From the NCBI RefSeq assembly GCF_011751745.2, contig NZ_CP061170.1:1736001-1800000 (forward strand): 64,000 nt of DNA. The letters run 5' to 3'. The notes beneath the pieces were generated by a model. That model saw only the letters and a program-made list of their open reading frames with translations. It searched no databases and was not told the origin of the DNA. Source of the DNA: Paramicrobacterium fandaimingii. Lineage in GTDB: Bacteria > Actinomycetota > Actinomycetes > Actinomycetales > Microbacteriaceae. Each line of letters begins with the position of its first letter. Position 1 is the first letter of the stretch. Shown one piece after another: positions 18,943-27,333 of the stretch. The translations under genes and the position numbers were made by a program.

Positions 18943-20139
18943 TTACTGTGTCGGCGCCGTCGGCCTCGTAGACTCGGTGATAGCGCGCTGCTTGTCGATG
19001 GCCTCGGTCGCTTGAGTAGACATGGTGTCGAGTCTCGCGTTCGCCTCGTCTTCGACAGCGGTGAGTGCTTTCACCTCGTCATCTGTGAGCTGCGGGGCGA
19101 GTGTCGCGGCTCGGACGTTCTCCTGGAGGTGACTCGGCGACGCGGTGCCCGGAATGGGGATGACGGCGGGAGAGCGCCGCAGGAGCCACGCCAGAGCAAT
19201 GGTCGTCGTGGGGGCGTCGAGTCTGCGGGCTGGCGCGATGAGCGCATCGAGGTTCGCGAGAGTTCCGGTGGCGAGGGGGAAATAGGGAACGAAGGCGATC
19301 TCGTCACGTTCGCATGCAGACAGGACACCAACGCCGCTGCGATCGAGCAGGTTGAAGCGGTTTTGCACGGCGGCGATTGGGGTGATGCGTCTGGCGCGTT
19401 CAAGCATGGTTGGGGAGGCTCCGGAGATGCCGATGTGGCGAACCTTGCCCGCCTCGCGTAGCTCGACGAGGGTGCCGAGGGAGTCCTCCAGCGGAACGCC
19501 CTCGGCGATGGCGCCAGCGCGATCGGTGCTGTCACCCCAGAGTCGCAGGTAGGTGAGCGGACTGATGTCGGTACGCAGATCCAGCAGCGCGTCCTCAACT
19601 TGCGTTCGGATGGTCTCAGGACGGCTGTCGGTGAGCCATTCACCGCGGGGGCCGCGCGATGCGCCGACCTTGTTACCGACAACGATCTCCTCGTTGAAGG
19701 GCGCGAGGGCCCGTCCGATGAGCTGGTTGACGGTCCGAGGGCCGTAAGCATTGGCGGTGTCGAAGAACCGCACGCCGAGCTCGACGGCGTGCCTCAGAAT
19801 CGCGATCGCCCCGTTTACGTCTTCCGGTAAGCCAATCACACCGGGGCCGCGCGATGCGCCGACCTTGTTACCGACAACGATCTCCTCGTTGAAGGGCGCG
19901 AGGGCCCGTCCGATGAGCTGGTTGACGGTCCGAGGGCCGTAAGCATTGGCGGTGTCGAAGAACCGCACGCCGAGCTCGACGGCGTGCCTCAGAATCGCGA
20001 TCGCCCCGTTTACGTCTTCCGGTAAGCCAATCACACCGGGGCCGCTCAAGCGCATCGTCCCATAGCCGATGCGCGGTACGCGGTACTGGCCGCCAAGCAG
20101 ATGGGTGCTGTCGGCAGGGTATGTTGTGGTGCTGGTCAT
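18943..20139 (-). CDS. Aldo/keto reductase with an internal 65-residue tandem duplication
   Basis: This encodes 398 residues, far longer than the usual 290-330. Residues 33-97 are repeated exactly as 98-162. Each copy holds FFDTANAYG and VVGNKVG, which carry the Asp, Tyr and Lys of the aldo/keto reductase active site (D62/Y67/K92 and D127/Y132/K157). The position where the catalytic His is normally found reads TYLRLWGD, so no His is evident. The frame stays open throughout. The ATG at 20139 overlaps the TetR stop by four bases (ATGA); the frame running further upstream lies in the TetR gene. The duplicated (beta/alpha)8 segment probably perturbs folding. NADPH-dependent reduction of carbonyls is the family role; actual activity is doubtful. 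Confidence 0.85.
   Translation of the reverse strand: MTSTTTYPADSTHLLGGQYRVPRIGYGTMRLSGPGVIGLPEDVNGAIAILRHAVELGVRFFDTANAYGPRTVNQLIGRALAPFNEEIVVGNKVGASRGPGVIGLPEDVNGAIAILRHAVELGVRFFDTANAYGPRTVNQLIGRALAPFNEEIVVGNKVGASRGPRGEWLTDSRPETIRTQVEDALLDLRTDISPLTYLRLWGDSTDRAGAIAEGVPLEDSLGTLVELREAGKVRHIGISGASPTMLERARRITPIAAVQNRFNLLDRSGVGVLSACERDEIAFVPYFPLATGTLANLDALIAPARRLDAPTTTIALAWLLRRSPAVIPIPGTASPSHLQENVRAATLAPQLTDDEVKALTAVEDEANARLDTMSTQATEAIDKQRAITESTRPTAPTQ
19648..20045. repeat. Exact 195-bp tandem direct repeat inside the aldo/keto reductase gene
   Basis: Copy 1 is 19648-19842 and copy 2 is 19843-20037. The first eight bases (GGGGCCGC) recur at 20038-20045, after which the sequence diverges. The copies appear identical base for base. 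The unit is 65 codons, so the frame is kept. The flanking 8-bp microhomology indicates replication slippage or unequal recombination, and perfect identity implies it is recent. Confidence 0.95.
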
Positions 20140-20855
20140 CGTATGGATCCTTTCCGTGAGGGTGACGAGACTGGTGCAACCTGCTCGGCGTCGGGCGCGG
20201 TAGCGAGCACGGCCAACCATTGGCGCAACAGCGACGCCTCCGCGGGAGTGAATGATGTGCCCGGTGAAGGCATCCGGGCAAGGAGCGCTCGCGCCGCCTG
20301 CTCCTGGCTGATCTCGTCGCGCGGCTGTCCAGTGATCTGCTCGATGAGGCCGGCGCGGATATGCTGGGCCCACGATGCCGTCGGGGCTGCGTGCAGGCGG
20401 TTCAGCATAGTGACGCAGCCGATGGCCGTGGCTGTCGTTGTTGCTGCGGCATCCTCGACGGACACCCGTAGCAGGCCTTCCGCGGCGAGTCGTTGAAGAC
20501 CGCGTCGGAGTTCAGCGTCGGCCGTGGCTGCGGCTCGTGACAGATGCGGACCGTACATGAGGGCATAGAGCATCGGATTGGCCACCCCGAATTCGATGTG
20601 CAGGTCCCAGCCGGCCGCGAAATCGGCTAGGAGATCTCCGGTACGCAGCATCCCGTGTTTTCGCTCTAGGTAGTCGGCAAAGGCCTGCTCGACGACGATG
20701 TCGAGCAGGCCCTCCTTGGTACCGAAGTGGTGATAGAGCGTCGGCGCGGCGACGCCGGCAGCCTGATACAGCTCGCGTGTGCTCGGCTCACGCTCGGGGT
20801 GCTGGGACAGCAGCGTCGTCGCGGCGTTGAGTAGACGTTCTCGACCAGATTTCAC
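20136..20855 (-). CDS. TetR-family transcriptional regulator
   Basis: This 239-residue protein has an N-terminal helix-turn-helix at about 28-46 (RELYQAAGVAAPTLYHHFG), the TetR signature. A ligand-binding helical domain and an unusual Ser/Pro-rich tail follow. I favour the GTG at 20855. A TTG seven codons earlier is possible, but those codons coincide with a perfect palindrome that looks like the operator. It is translationally coupled to the aldo/keto reductase gene and probably represses both; the inducer is unknown. Confidence 0.86.
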   Translation of the reverse strand: MKSGRERLLNAATTLLSQHPEREPSTRELYQAAGVAAPTLYHHFGTKEGLLDIVVEQAFADYLERKHGMLRTGDLLADFAAGWDLHIEFGVANPMLYALMYGPHLSRAAATADAELRRGLQRLAAEGLLRVSVEDAAATTTATAIGCVTMLNRLHAAPTASWAQHIRAGLIEQITGQPRDEISQEQAARALLARMPSPGTSFTPAEASLLRQWLAVLATAPDAEQVAPVSSPSRKGSIR

Positions 20856-20873
20856 GTATATCGACGATATACG
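20855..20873 (-). promoter_or_regulatory. Perfect 19-bp palindrome, probable TetR autoregulatory operator
   Basis: CGTATATCGTCGATATACG on the minus strand is a 9-1-9 perfect inverted repeat that touches the first base of the TetR GTG start. Position and symmetry fit an operator for the adjacent TetR protein controlling itself and the aldo/keto reductase gene. A regulator bound here would block initiation. Confidence 0.65.
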
Positions 20874-21027
20874 CAAAGCCCCGGTTTATCTACTGTCGAT
20901 CTAGACGGTGCGAACATTGTCATCGGATTCGCACAGAGGCGTTCCGCAGATCGGTGATCCCCTCGCACAAGCCGAGCTCGCCCTTCCTGCTCAGAACGGA
21001 AAGAGAGAGTCGCCTGGCGCGGGCTGC

Positions 21028-21762
21028 TCAGGCCGCCGTATACCCGCCGTCGATTGGCAGCACCGCACCGGTGATGTACGACGCCGCCGGCGATCCGAGA
21101 AAGTAGATCGCCTCTGCGACCTCTGCGGGCTCGGCGAGTCGTCCGAGAGGGATTGTCGCGGCCTGCTCTGCGCGGTTTTGCTCAGGGTTCGGATGCTTCT
21201 GGATCCACGATTCGATCACGGGAGTGACGGTCAGACCCGGAGCGGCGACGTTCACGCGGATGTTGCGGGGCGCAAGTTCGACGGCAGCGCCCTTCGCCAG
21301 CATGATGAGGCCGCCTTTTGCCGCGGAATACATCACCTGACCGGAAATGCCGGCAATGCCGAGCCGAGACGCAACGCAGACGATGGCGCCGCCGTCTGAC
21401 ATGTGCGTCGCTGCGTGCTTGATGACACTGAAGACGCTGAGAACGTTTGCATCGAGAAGCGCCCGCGCGTCGGCGAGCGACATCGCCGTCAGCGGCCCTT
21501 CCTGCTGAAGCCCGTGAACGAGCAGCACGGCGTCAAGACCGCCGAGTTCCGCGACCGCGCGCTCGACGAGGTCAGTGACAAACTTCTCATCGGAAAGGTC
21601 ACCGGGAAGGTAGAGCTCGTTATCCCTCAGCGACAGCGTGGGAGAACGGCGTCTGCCGGTGAGAACGAGCCGCGCGCCATCCCTCCTGCAGCGCTCGACG
21701 ACAGCTTCGCCGATTCCGCTCGATGCGCCTGTGATGAGTACACGCAACGTCCCGGTTTCCAT
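21028..21762 (-). CDS. Short-chain dehydrogenase/reductase
   Basis: This 244-residue classical SDR has the cofactor motif TGASSGIG at 11-18, VHGL in place of the usual NAG, catalytic Ser132 (ASRLG) and YxxxK (Y145, K149). The C-terminal segment is ITGAVLPIDGGYTA. It begins ten bases after the preceding PLP-enzyme gene, so the two form an operon. NAD(P)-dependent oxidation or reduction of a hydroxy/keto substrate is expected; the substrate cannot be read from sequence. Confidence 0.9.
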   Translation of the reverse strand: METGTLRVLITGASSGIGEAVVERCRRDGARLVLTGRRRSPTLSLRDNELYLPGDLSDEKFVTDLVERAVAELGGLDAVLLVHGLQQEGPLTAMSLADARALLDANVLSVFSVIKHAATHMSDGGAIVCVASRLGIAGISGQVMYSAAKGGLIMLAKGAAVELAPRNIRVNVAAPGLTVTPVIESWIQKHPNPEQNRAEQAATIPLGRLAEPAEVAEAIYFLGSPAASYITGAVLPIDGGYTAA

Positions 21763-21772
21763 GTGACCCTCC

Positions 21773-22942
21773 TCAATTCAGCCGTCCGCGTGCCGATACC
21801 GGCCACATCTCGCAGCCGCCGTCCGGCATCACAACCGTCAGCTCGTCGAAGCTGTTCACGACGGGACACACGTGGTTCGGCAAAACAGGCACCATCGTGC
21901 CGACAGGGAGCTGCGGCTCGTCGACAGGGAGCCTGAGGTACCCGTGATATTCATTCAGCTTGTGCAGTCGGTAGCCGAGGCCCGCTACGACTCCGAAGCC
22001 GCGATCGGGGTCTCCCTCGCGACCGATTGCTTTCGACCCCACATCGAGAATCGCACGACCTGGCTCCTGTGCGCTCACCACCGTCGCTGCAACGAACAGC
22101 GCGATGTCTGCCTCGCGACATGCACCGAGTCGGAGGTTGTCGCCGTCGTTGAAGACGTACTCCCCCGGTCGAATCTCCGTGATCACGCGATCCGTCGAGA
22201 ATTCCGCCGTCGGGGTCGACCCCGCGCTGACGACGTCGGCCGTGAGTCCCACTGCGTCAAAGCTGCGCACTGCCTCGGTGAGAGCCTCGCCCTGATCACG
22301 AGCGGCATGCTCGCGAGCACCCGGTGTTCCGCCATGTCCCGGGTATGTGTACACACCGGCCACGAAGAAGCCGAGCTCGGTCGCGTAACGCGCAAGTGCG
22401 CCCGCCTGAGAGGGAGCAACGCCGGATCGCCCTGCTCCGCACTCGATCTCGACGATCAGAGAGACAGCCGCACGTCGCTCACCGAGTGCCGCGAGGAGTA
22501 TGTCGGCAGCAGCCCTGCTCTCCACGCCGATGCTCAGTTTCGTTCGGTCCGCCAGCGATCGAAGCCGCTGCTCTTTGGTGCCCGAGGCCCAGAGCGGGTA
22601 AGCAATGAAGATGTCTGCCACTCCGGCATTCGCGAACACTTCGGCTTCACCCACCGTGCCCGCCGTGATTCCGCGTGCACCCGCCGCCAACTGCAGACGC
22701 CCGATCTCCACGCTCTTGTGCGTCTTGACGTGCGGACGCAGGTTCTTGCCATGGGAATCGGCGAATCGCTGCATGCGTGCGATATTGTCGCTCAGCGTGT
22801 CGTGGAGCACGATCGCTGCCGGGCTCTCCCGCAGACGAACATTGCCCGCCAGAATGCCAGCGAATCGATGCACGATGAACCACCCCCACCCGAGCGTCGG
22901 TGCGAGGATGTCGTCGTCTGACTTTTCAGCGACGCCGCCCAT
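21773..22942 (-). CDS. D-serine dehydratase/D-threonine aldolase-like PLP enzyme (DSD1 family)
   Basis: This 389-residue fold-type III PLP enzyme has RPHVKTHKS at about 69-77 with the Schiff-base lysine (K73), and a C-terminal PNHVCPVV with H357 and C359. In eukaryotic-type D-serine dehydratase and D-threonine aldolase the equivalent pair binds a metal ion. The start is ATG at 22942, five bases after GGGAG, and not the upstream ATG at 22978. It is followed by an SDR gene ten bases on, which suggests a small catabolic operon for a D-hydroxy-amino acid. The exact substrate is not determinable. Confidence 0.82.
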   Translation of the reverse strand: MGGVAEKSDDDILAPTLGWGWFIVHRFAGILAGNVRLRESPAAIVLHDTLSDNIARMQRFADSHGKNLRPHVKTHKSVEIGRLQLAAGARGITAGTVGEAEVFANAGVADIFIAYPLWASGTKEQRLRSLADRTKLSIGVESRAAADILLAALGERRAAVSLIVEIECGAGRSGVAPSQAGALARYATELGFFVAGVYTYPGHGGTPGAREHAARDQGEALTEAVRSFDAVGLTADVVSAGSTPTAEFSTDRVITEIRPGEYVFNDGDNLRLGACREADIALFVAATVVSAQEPGRAILDVGSKAIGREGDPDRGFGVVAGLGYRLHKLNEYHGYLRLPVDEPQLPVGTMVPVLPNHVCPVVNSFDELTVVMPDGGCEMWPVSARGRLN

Positions 22943-23014
22943 GCGGGCTCCCTCGCCTCGATGTGGCGATTCTCTCATGGGCGGTGACGTCTGCTAAGAG
23001 GCTCGCGAAAACGG

Positions 23015-23311
23015 CTACGGCTCGGCAATGAGAATGCCCATGCTGACGCACTCCTCCGGAACCTGCGCTCTCAATGCGTCGCGTGCGCTCGTGTAGTCGG
23101 CCCCGGTAGCCTCGATCGGGGTCACAGCGGTCGAGCGGATGATTCCTGTCACGCGAGTGCCGCCATCGATCTTGCCGATGTCGAGCTGAATGATCTCGAA
23201 CCCGTCGGGAACGGTCTGCTCGATCATCGTGCGAGCTTCAGTGACTTCGGCAGCATCCTGTGTGATTTGGTCGGTTTGAGTGGTGCGGTAGGCGCTGACA
23301 AGTCGGGTCAT
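23015..23311 (-). CDS. Conserved hypothetical protein, 98 residues
   Basis: I do not recognise a family. The protein is soluble, without signal peptide or membrane segment, and has a compact alpha/beta look: EARTMIEQTVPDGFEIIQLD, then GTRVTGIIRSTAV and a C-terminal CVSMGILIAEP. The ATG at 23311 is preferred; the longer frame begins inside the hairpin that follows amt. It lies downstream of amt in the same direction. Its function is unknown. Confidence 0.65.
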   Translation of the reverse strand: MTRLVSAYRTTQTDQITQDAAEVTEARTMIEQTVPDGFEIIQLDIGKIDGGTRVTGIIRSTAVTPIEATGADYTSARDALRAQVPEECVSMGILIAEP

Positions 23312-23328
23312 ATCACCAGCGTAACGAG

Positions 23329-23366
23329 GTGTTCCGGCCCGCATGACGCGACGGGCCGGAACACCG
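23329..23366 (-). terminator. Hairpin after amt
   Basis: GGTGTTCCGGCCCG and its exact complement CGGGCCGGAACACC, separated by 10 bases, lie 12 bases past the amt stop. There is no T-tract, so termination efficiency is uncertain, but the stem is strong and sits exactly at the end of amt. Confidence 0.55.
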
Positions 23367-23377
23367 GGGAACGCTGA

Positions 23378-24619
23378 TCAGACTCTCTCGCGTACGTCCA
23401 TGTCGTAGGCGCTCTCTCCGTGAACGGAGTTATCGACGCCGGCAACCTCTGCATCGGGCTCCAGGCGAAACCCGATTGTCTTCTCAATGACGGTGCCGAC
23501 GATCCAGGCGATGACGAAGCTGTACCCGAGAACCGCGATTGCCGCGATGAGCTGAAGCGTGATCTGCTGAAGCCCGCCCCCGAGAAACAATCCGGTTCCC
23601 GTGGCAAAGAACCCAAGGTAGAGCGTGCCGATCAATCCTCCAACCAGGTGGATGCCGACGACATCGAGCGTGTCGTCGTAACCGAGCCGGAATTTGAGCT
23701 CGACGGCGAGGGCGCACACGGTGCCGGTGAGGGCTCCGAGCAGCAGCGACCATCCTGGTGTGAGGTTCGCGCAGGCGGGGGTGATGGCGACAAGCCCGGA
23801 GACCGCACCGGATGCCGCGCCGACAGATGTGGACTTGCCGTCTTTGACCCGCTCGACGATGAGCCAGCCGATGATCGCGGCTGCCGTTGCACCGAGTGTG
23901 TTCACAGTGATCAGTCCGACGCCGGCGAGCCCGTTCGTCCATTCGGCGCCAGCGTTGAACCCGAACCAGCCGAACCACAGGATGGCTGCGCCGAGAAGTA
24001 CGAGCGGCACGTTGTGCGGCTTGTCAGCGCCTTTGGCGAATGTTGACCGCTTTCCGAGCACGAGAACGAGCGCGAGTGCTGCCGCCCCCGCATTGATATG
24101 CACTGCTGTTCCGCCCGCGTAGTCGATGACGGCTGCGGCGCTGTCTTCCCCGAACAGAATCGTGCCGAGGTTGAGGATCCATCCTCCACCCCACACCCAT
24201 GCGGCAACGGGGAAGTACACGAGAGTCGCCCACACGCCGGCAAACAGCATCCATGACCCGAACCGTGCGCGATCGGCAATCGCCCCCGAGATGAGCGCGA
24301 CGGTGATGATGGCGAATGTCGCGCTGTATGCCGAGCCGAGCAGATCGGTGTTCGCGGTCTCGCCTGACGCGAGCGAGGTCAGACCGAGATCATCGAGCGG
24401 GTTTCCCGAGAAGTCCCAGAGGCCAGTGACAGTGCTCATGCTTGCGCCGTAGAGCACCCACAGCACGCCAATCAGGGCGAGAGCCCCAAAGCTCATCATC
24501 ATCATGCTGACGACGCTCTTTGCCTTGACAAGGCCTCCGTAGAAGAAGGCGACTCCTGGCGTCATGAGGAGCACGAGCGCCGTGGCTGTGACGGCCCACG
24601 CAATGCTTCCGGTGTCCAT
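23378..24619 (-). CDS. amt: Ammonium transporter
   Basis: This 413-residue Amt/MEP/Rh channel has about eleven membrane helices. Family segments include MTPGVAFFYGGLV near the N terminus, WVWGGGWILNLG, DYAGGTAVHINAGAAAL with the first pore His, and HLVGGLIGTLYLG with the second. It imports ammonium when nitrogen is scarce. I take the ATG at 24619 (MDTGSIAW); the longer frame lacks a good start. A GlnR-type box lies about 70-105 bases upstream, implying induction under nitrogen limitation. No PII gene (glnK) or glnD follows it, although they often do in Actinobacteria. Confidence 0.95.
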   Translation of the reverse strand: MDTGSIAWAVTATALVLLMTPGVAFFYGGLVKAKSVVSMMMMSFGALALIGVLWVLYGASMSTVTGLWDFSGNPLDDLGLTSLASGETANTDLLGSAYSATFAIITVALISGAIADRARFGSWMLFAGVWATLVYFPVAAWVWGGGWILNLGTILFGEDSAAAVIDYAGGTAVHINAGAAALALVLVLGKRSTFAKGADKPHNVPLVLLGAAILWFGWFGFNAGAEWTNGLAGVGLITVNTLGATAAAIIGWLIVERVKDGKSTSVGAASGAVSGLVAITPACANLTPGWSLLLGALTGTVCALAVELKFRLGYDDTLDVVGIHLVGGLIGTLYLGFFATGTGLFLGGGLQQITLQLIAAIAVLGYSFVIAWIVGTVIEKTIGFRLEPDAEVAGVDNSVHGESAYDMDVRERV

Positions 24620-24687
24620 ATTCTCTGCCTCTCGGTGGTGCGAGCCGACGGCGATCGTCGCCGGTGCACTCAGCTTCGGGCGGGAAT

Positions 24688-24725
24688 GTTTCACCGGGAG
24701 GCAGTCCCTGTTTCCATACGGTGAC
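24688..24725 (-). promoter_or_regulatory. GlnR-type box upstream of amt
   Basis: Read on the minus strand the order is GTCAC-6-GAAAC-6-TGCCT-6-GAAAC, with the exact spacing of the actinobacterial GlnR consensus gTnAC-n6-GaAAC-n6-gTnAC-n6-GaAAC. Three of four half-sites fit fully and the third is weak. It lies 69 bases before the amt start. The match in content and spacing is unlikely to be chance. Confidence 0.7.
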
Positions 24726-24754
24726 AGATGTGCCCGTTCTGTGAACGGCAGGTT

Positions 24755-25813
24755 TCAGGATGCGGTGGAGAGCGAGATCATCCGCGACATGGCACGCAGA
24801 TATTTTTTGCGGAATCCACCGGAGAGCATCTCGTCAGAGAACACGGTGTCGAGCGGGATGCCACTGACGAAAAGGGGAATCTGCGCGTCGTAGACGCGGT
24901 CGATAAATGCTACGAGACGCAGTGCCGATGCCTGAGAGTCAAGCTTCGCCGAGTTTCTGATGGCAATCGCGTCGACGTCGTCGAGAAGCCGGATGAACCG
25001 CGAGGGATGCACGACGGCAAGATGCTCGATGAGGGCCCGGAAGTCGTCGTCGGTCATGGTGGTCTCGGATGCCGCCGCACGCTCAAGTGCCGTGTCGATC
25101 TCGTCGTCGGTCACCGTGACGCAGTTTCCTTCAATCGCTCGTCTGCGGTAGTCGGTGCCGTCGATGCGCAGCGTCTCGAACGTGCTGGAGAGCGAGTGGA
25201 TCTCGCGCAGGAAGTCCTGGGCGGCGAACCTGCCTTCGCCGAGCGCATTGGGCGGAGTGTTCGATGTGGCTGCCAAACGGGTGCCCGACGCGGCCAGCTC
25301 TGTGAGCAGCCGTGTCATCATCATCGTGTCGCCCGGGTCATCGAGCTCGAACTCGTCGATGCAGATGAGTGACGATCCGGTCAGAAGTGACATGGTGCCG
25401 ACGTAGCCGAGTGCGCCGACGAGCGCCGTGTACTCGATGAAGGTGCCGAAGTACTTCTTCGTTCCCGGCTCGGCATGCCAGAGCGCTGCCAGAAGATGCG
25501 TCTTGCCGACGCCGAAGCCGCCATCGAGGTACACGCCGGGCTTCAGAGCATCCTGCTTGGGCTTGCGCGAGAAGAGCTTCGCCTTCTTCGGCGTCTGTCC
25601 CGCAGAAAACGTGCGCAGATAGTCGACGGCGGCCTGCTGAGATGGGTATTCGCTGTCTGGGCGGTACGAATCGAAGCGTGCCGTCGCGAACTGGGGAGGC
25701 GGAGCGAGGTTCGCTGCGAGGTCTTCCCCCGACATTTCAGGACGTCGATCGACGAGGTGTTTGAGCGTCCCGGCGTGTGACGGGGGAATATTCATCGGGT
25801 GAGAAACCTTCAT
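24755..25813 (-). CDS. zapE: Cell division ATPase ZapE/AFG1-like
   Basis: This 352-residue AFG1-family P-loop ATPase has Walker A GGFGVGKTHLL at about 98-108 and Walker B LICIDEFEL at about 149-157. In Escherichia coli ZapE associates with the Z-ring, and mitochondrial AFG1 acts in protein quality control. The C terminus carries the conserved DTVFSDEMLSGGFRKKYLRA. It is divergent from the sulfurtransferase gene. Family assignment is firm; the role in this organism is inferred. Confidence 0.9.
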   Translation of the reverse strand: MKVSHPMNIPPSHAGTLKHLVDRRPEMSGEDLAANLAPPPQFATARFDSYRPDSEYPSQQAAVDYLRTFSAGQTPKKAKLFSRKPKQDALKPGVYLDGGFGVGKTHLLAALWHAEPGTKKYFGTFIEYTALVGALGYVGTMSLLTGSSLICIDEFELDDPGDTMMMTRLLTELAASGTRLAATSNTPPNALGEGRFAAQDFLREIHSLSSTFETLRIDGTDYRRRAIEGNCVTVTDDEIDTALERAAASETTMTDDDFRALIEHLAVVHPSRFIRLLDDVDAIAIRNSAKLDSQASALRLVAFIDRVYDAQIPLFVSGIPLDTVFSDEMLSGGFRKKYLRAMSRMISLSTAS

Positions 25814-25956
25814 GTGAATGCGGGCTGCCAGCTTGTGTCAGACTCTTACGCTGACGCACGACAACTCTCAGCCCGCGAGCGTATCGTCGGGCATGACAGC
25901 ATCCAGCTTAACCGCTGTGATCGCGTGTGACCGGGGACCATCTCAGAGGAGGAACG

Positions 25957-26868
25957 ATGACGGTTGAGGCCGATGCAGGTACAGAGAAGTTCGCGGGTTA
26001 TGCAGACCCAACGCGGCTCGTCAGCACAGAGTGGCTTCAAACGCACCTCGGTTCCCCCGGTCTCGTGATCGTCGAGTCAGACGAAGATGTTCTGCTCTAT
26101 GAGACGGGGCACATTCCCGGCTCCGTCAAGATCGACTGGCACACAGAGCTCAACGACTCGGTGACGCGGGACTACGTCGACGGCGACGGGTTCGCGACCC
26201 TGCTCAGCCGCAAGGGAATCTCTCGCGACGATACCGTCGTCATCTACGGCGACAAGAGCAACTGGTGGGCAGCGTACGCCCTGTGGGTGTTCAGCCTCTT
26301 CGGGCACGCGGACGTTCGCCTGCTGGACGGCGGCAGAGATAAGTGGATCTCGGAGGGGCGCGAGATCACGACGGCTGCAGCGAACAGGGCAGCGACGAAC
26401 TATCCCGTCGTGGCGCGCGACGATTCGACGCTGCGTGCGTACCGTGACGATGTGCTCGCGCACTTCGGACATCCGCTCATCGACGTGAGGTCGCCAGAGG
26501 AGTATCGCGGCGACCGAACGACGGCCCCGGCCTACCCAGAAGAGGGAGCAATGCGCGCCGGACATATTCCGAGCGCAGCCAGCGTCCCGTGGGGCAAGGC
26601 TGTGGCGGACGACGGCACGTTCTTGCCCGTTGGGGCGCTCGAATCCGTGTATCGCGATGGTGCGGGTCTGAGCGACAGCGACGACGTGATCGCCTACTGC
26701 CGCATCGGTGAGCGTTCGAGCCACACGTGGTTTGTGCTTCGCCACCTGCTCGGGCTGTCAAACGTGCGCAACTACGATGGCTCGTGGACGGAATGGGGCA
26801 GTTCTGTCGGCGTTCCGATCGTTCTCGGTGACGACCGCGGCGACGCACCACAGCCCCGACGCTCATAA
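25957..26868 (+). CDS. Thiosulfate sulfurtransferase (two-domain rhodanese)
   Basis: This 303-residue protein has two rhodanese domains. The N-terminal one is inactive-looking ([15 protein letters not shown] where the Cys loop would be). The C-terminal one holds the catalytic loop [11 protein letters not shown] with C248. It transfers sulfur from thiosulfate or another donor to a thiophile. The start is ATG at 25957, after GAGGAGGAACG. The SufE-like gene follows 20 bases later, a common actinobacterial pair that suggests sulfur relay. Confidence 0.93.
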   Translation: MTVEADAGTEKFAGYADPTRLVSTEWLQTHLGSPGLVIVESDEDVLLYETGHIPGSVKIDWHTELNDSVTRDYVDGDGFATLLSRKGISRDDTVVIYGDKSNWWAAYALWVFSLFGHADVRLLDGGRDKWISEGREITTAAANRAATNYPVVARDDSTLRAYRDDVLAHFGHPLIDVRSPEEYRGDRTTAPAYPEEGAMRAGHIPSAASVPWGKAVADDGTFLPVGALESVYRDGAGLSDSDDVIAYCRIGERSSHTWFVLRHLLGLSNVRNYDGSWTEWGSSVGVPIVLGDDRGDAPQPRRS

Positions 26869-26888
26869 CGCGGAGAGGATCATTACTC

Positions 26889-27332
26889 ATGGCTGACAGT
26901 GCTCTGACCGATGCGTTGGCGGAGATTCGCGACGAGTTTCTTGAGCTCGAGAAGCAGGACCGCCTTCTTCTGCTGCTTGACTTTGCAAACGAGCTGCCCG
27001 ATCTCCCTGAGCGGTACACAGACCACCCCGACTTGCTCGAGCGCGTCGTCGAATGTCAGTCCCCGGTTTTCCTGACCGTGGAGGTCGAGCAGGGCGCTGT
27101 CTCCGTCATCGCGTCTGCGGCGAAAGAGGCACCGACGACGCGCGGCTTCGCCAGCATCCTCGCTCAGGGAATCAAAGGACTCCGTCCAGACGACGTTCTC
27201 GCCATTCCCGGCGATTTTCCGCAGATGCTTGGGCTCGGCAGAGCCGTCTCCCCTCTTCGCCTGAGCGGAATGAGCGGCATGCTCGCGCGCATCAAACGTC
27301 AGGTTCGCGAGAAGGCGGATATCGCAGGCTGA
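26889..27332 (+). CDS. SufE-family sulfur acceptor protein
   Basis: This 147-residue SufE-like protein has the acceptor cysteine in VVECQSPVFL (C56) and the typical C-terminal LRLSGMSGMLARIKRQVRE. SufE proteins accept persulfide sulfur from a cysteine desulfurase and stimulate it. No sufS lies next to it here. Coupling to the sulfurtransferase upstream suggests it may also take sulfur from that enzyme. It ends one base before the convergent hydrolase gene. Confidence 0.92.
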   Translation: MADSALTDALAEIRDEFLELEKQDRLLLLLDFANELPDLPERYTDHPDLLERVVECQSPVFLTVEVEQGAVSVIASAAKEAPTTRGFASILAQGIKGLRPDDVLAIPGDFPQMLGLGRAVSPLRLSGMSGMLARIKRQVREKADIAG

Positions 27333-27333
27333 C

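Noticed and set aside
20136..20373. A longer aldo/keto reductase starting inside the TetR gene
   Set aside because: The extra 78 codons are antisense-free but lie in the TetR coding frame region and do not resemble the family; the ATG at 20139 with an ATGA overlap is a normal start.
18734..23014. Integrated island with tRNA-Val as attachment site
   Set aside because: The 3' end of the tRNA is not repeated downstream, and no integrase or phage gene is present.
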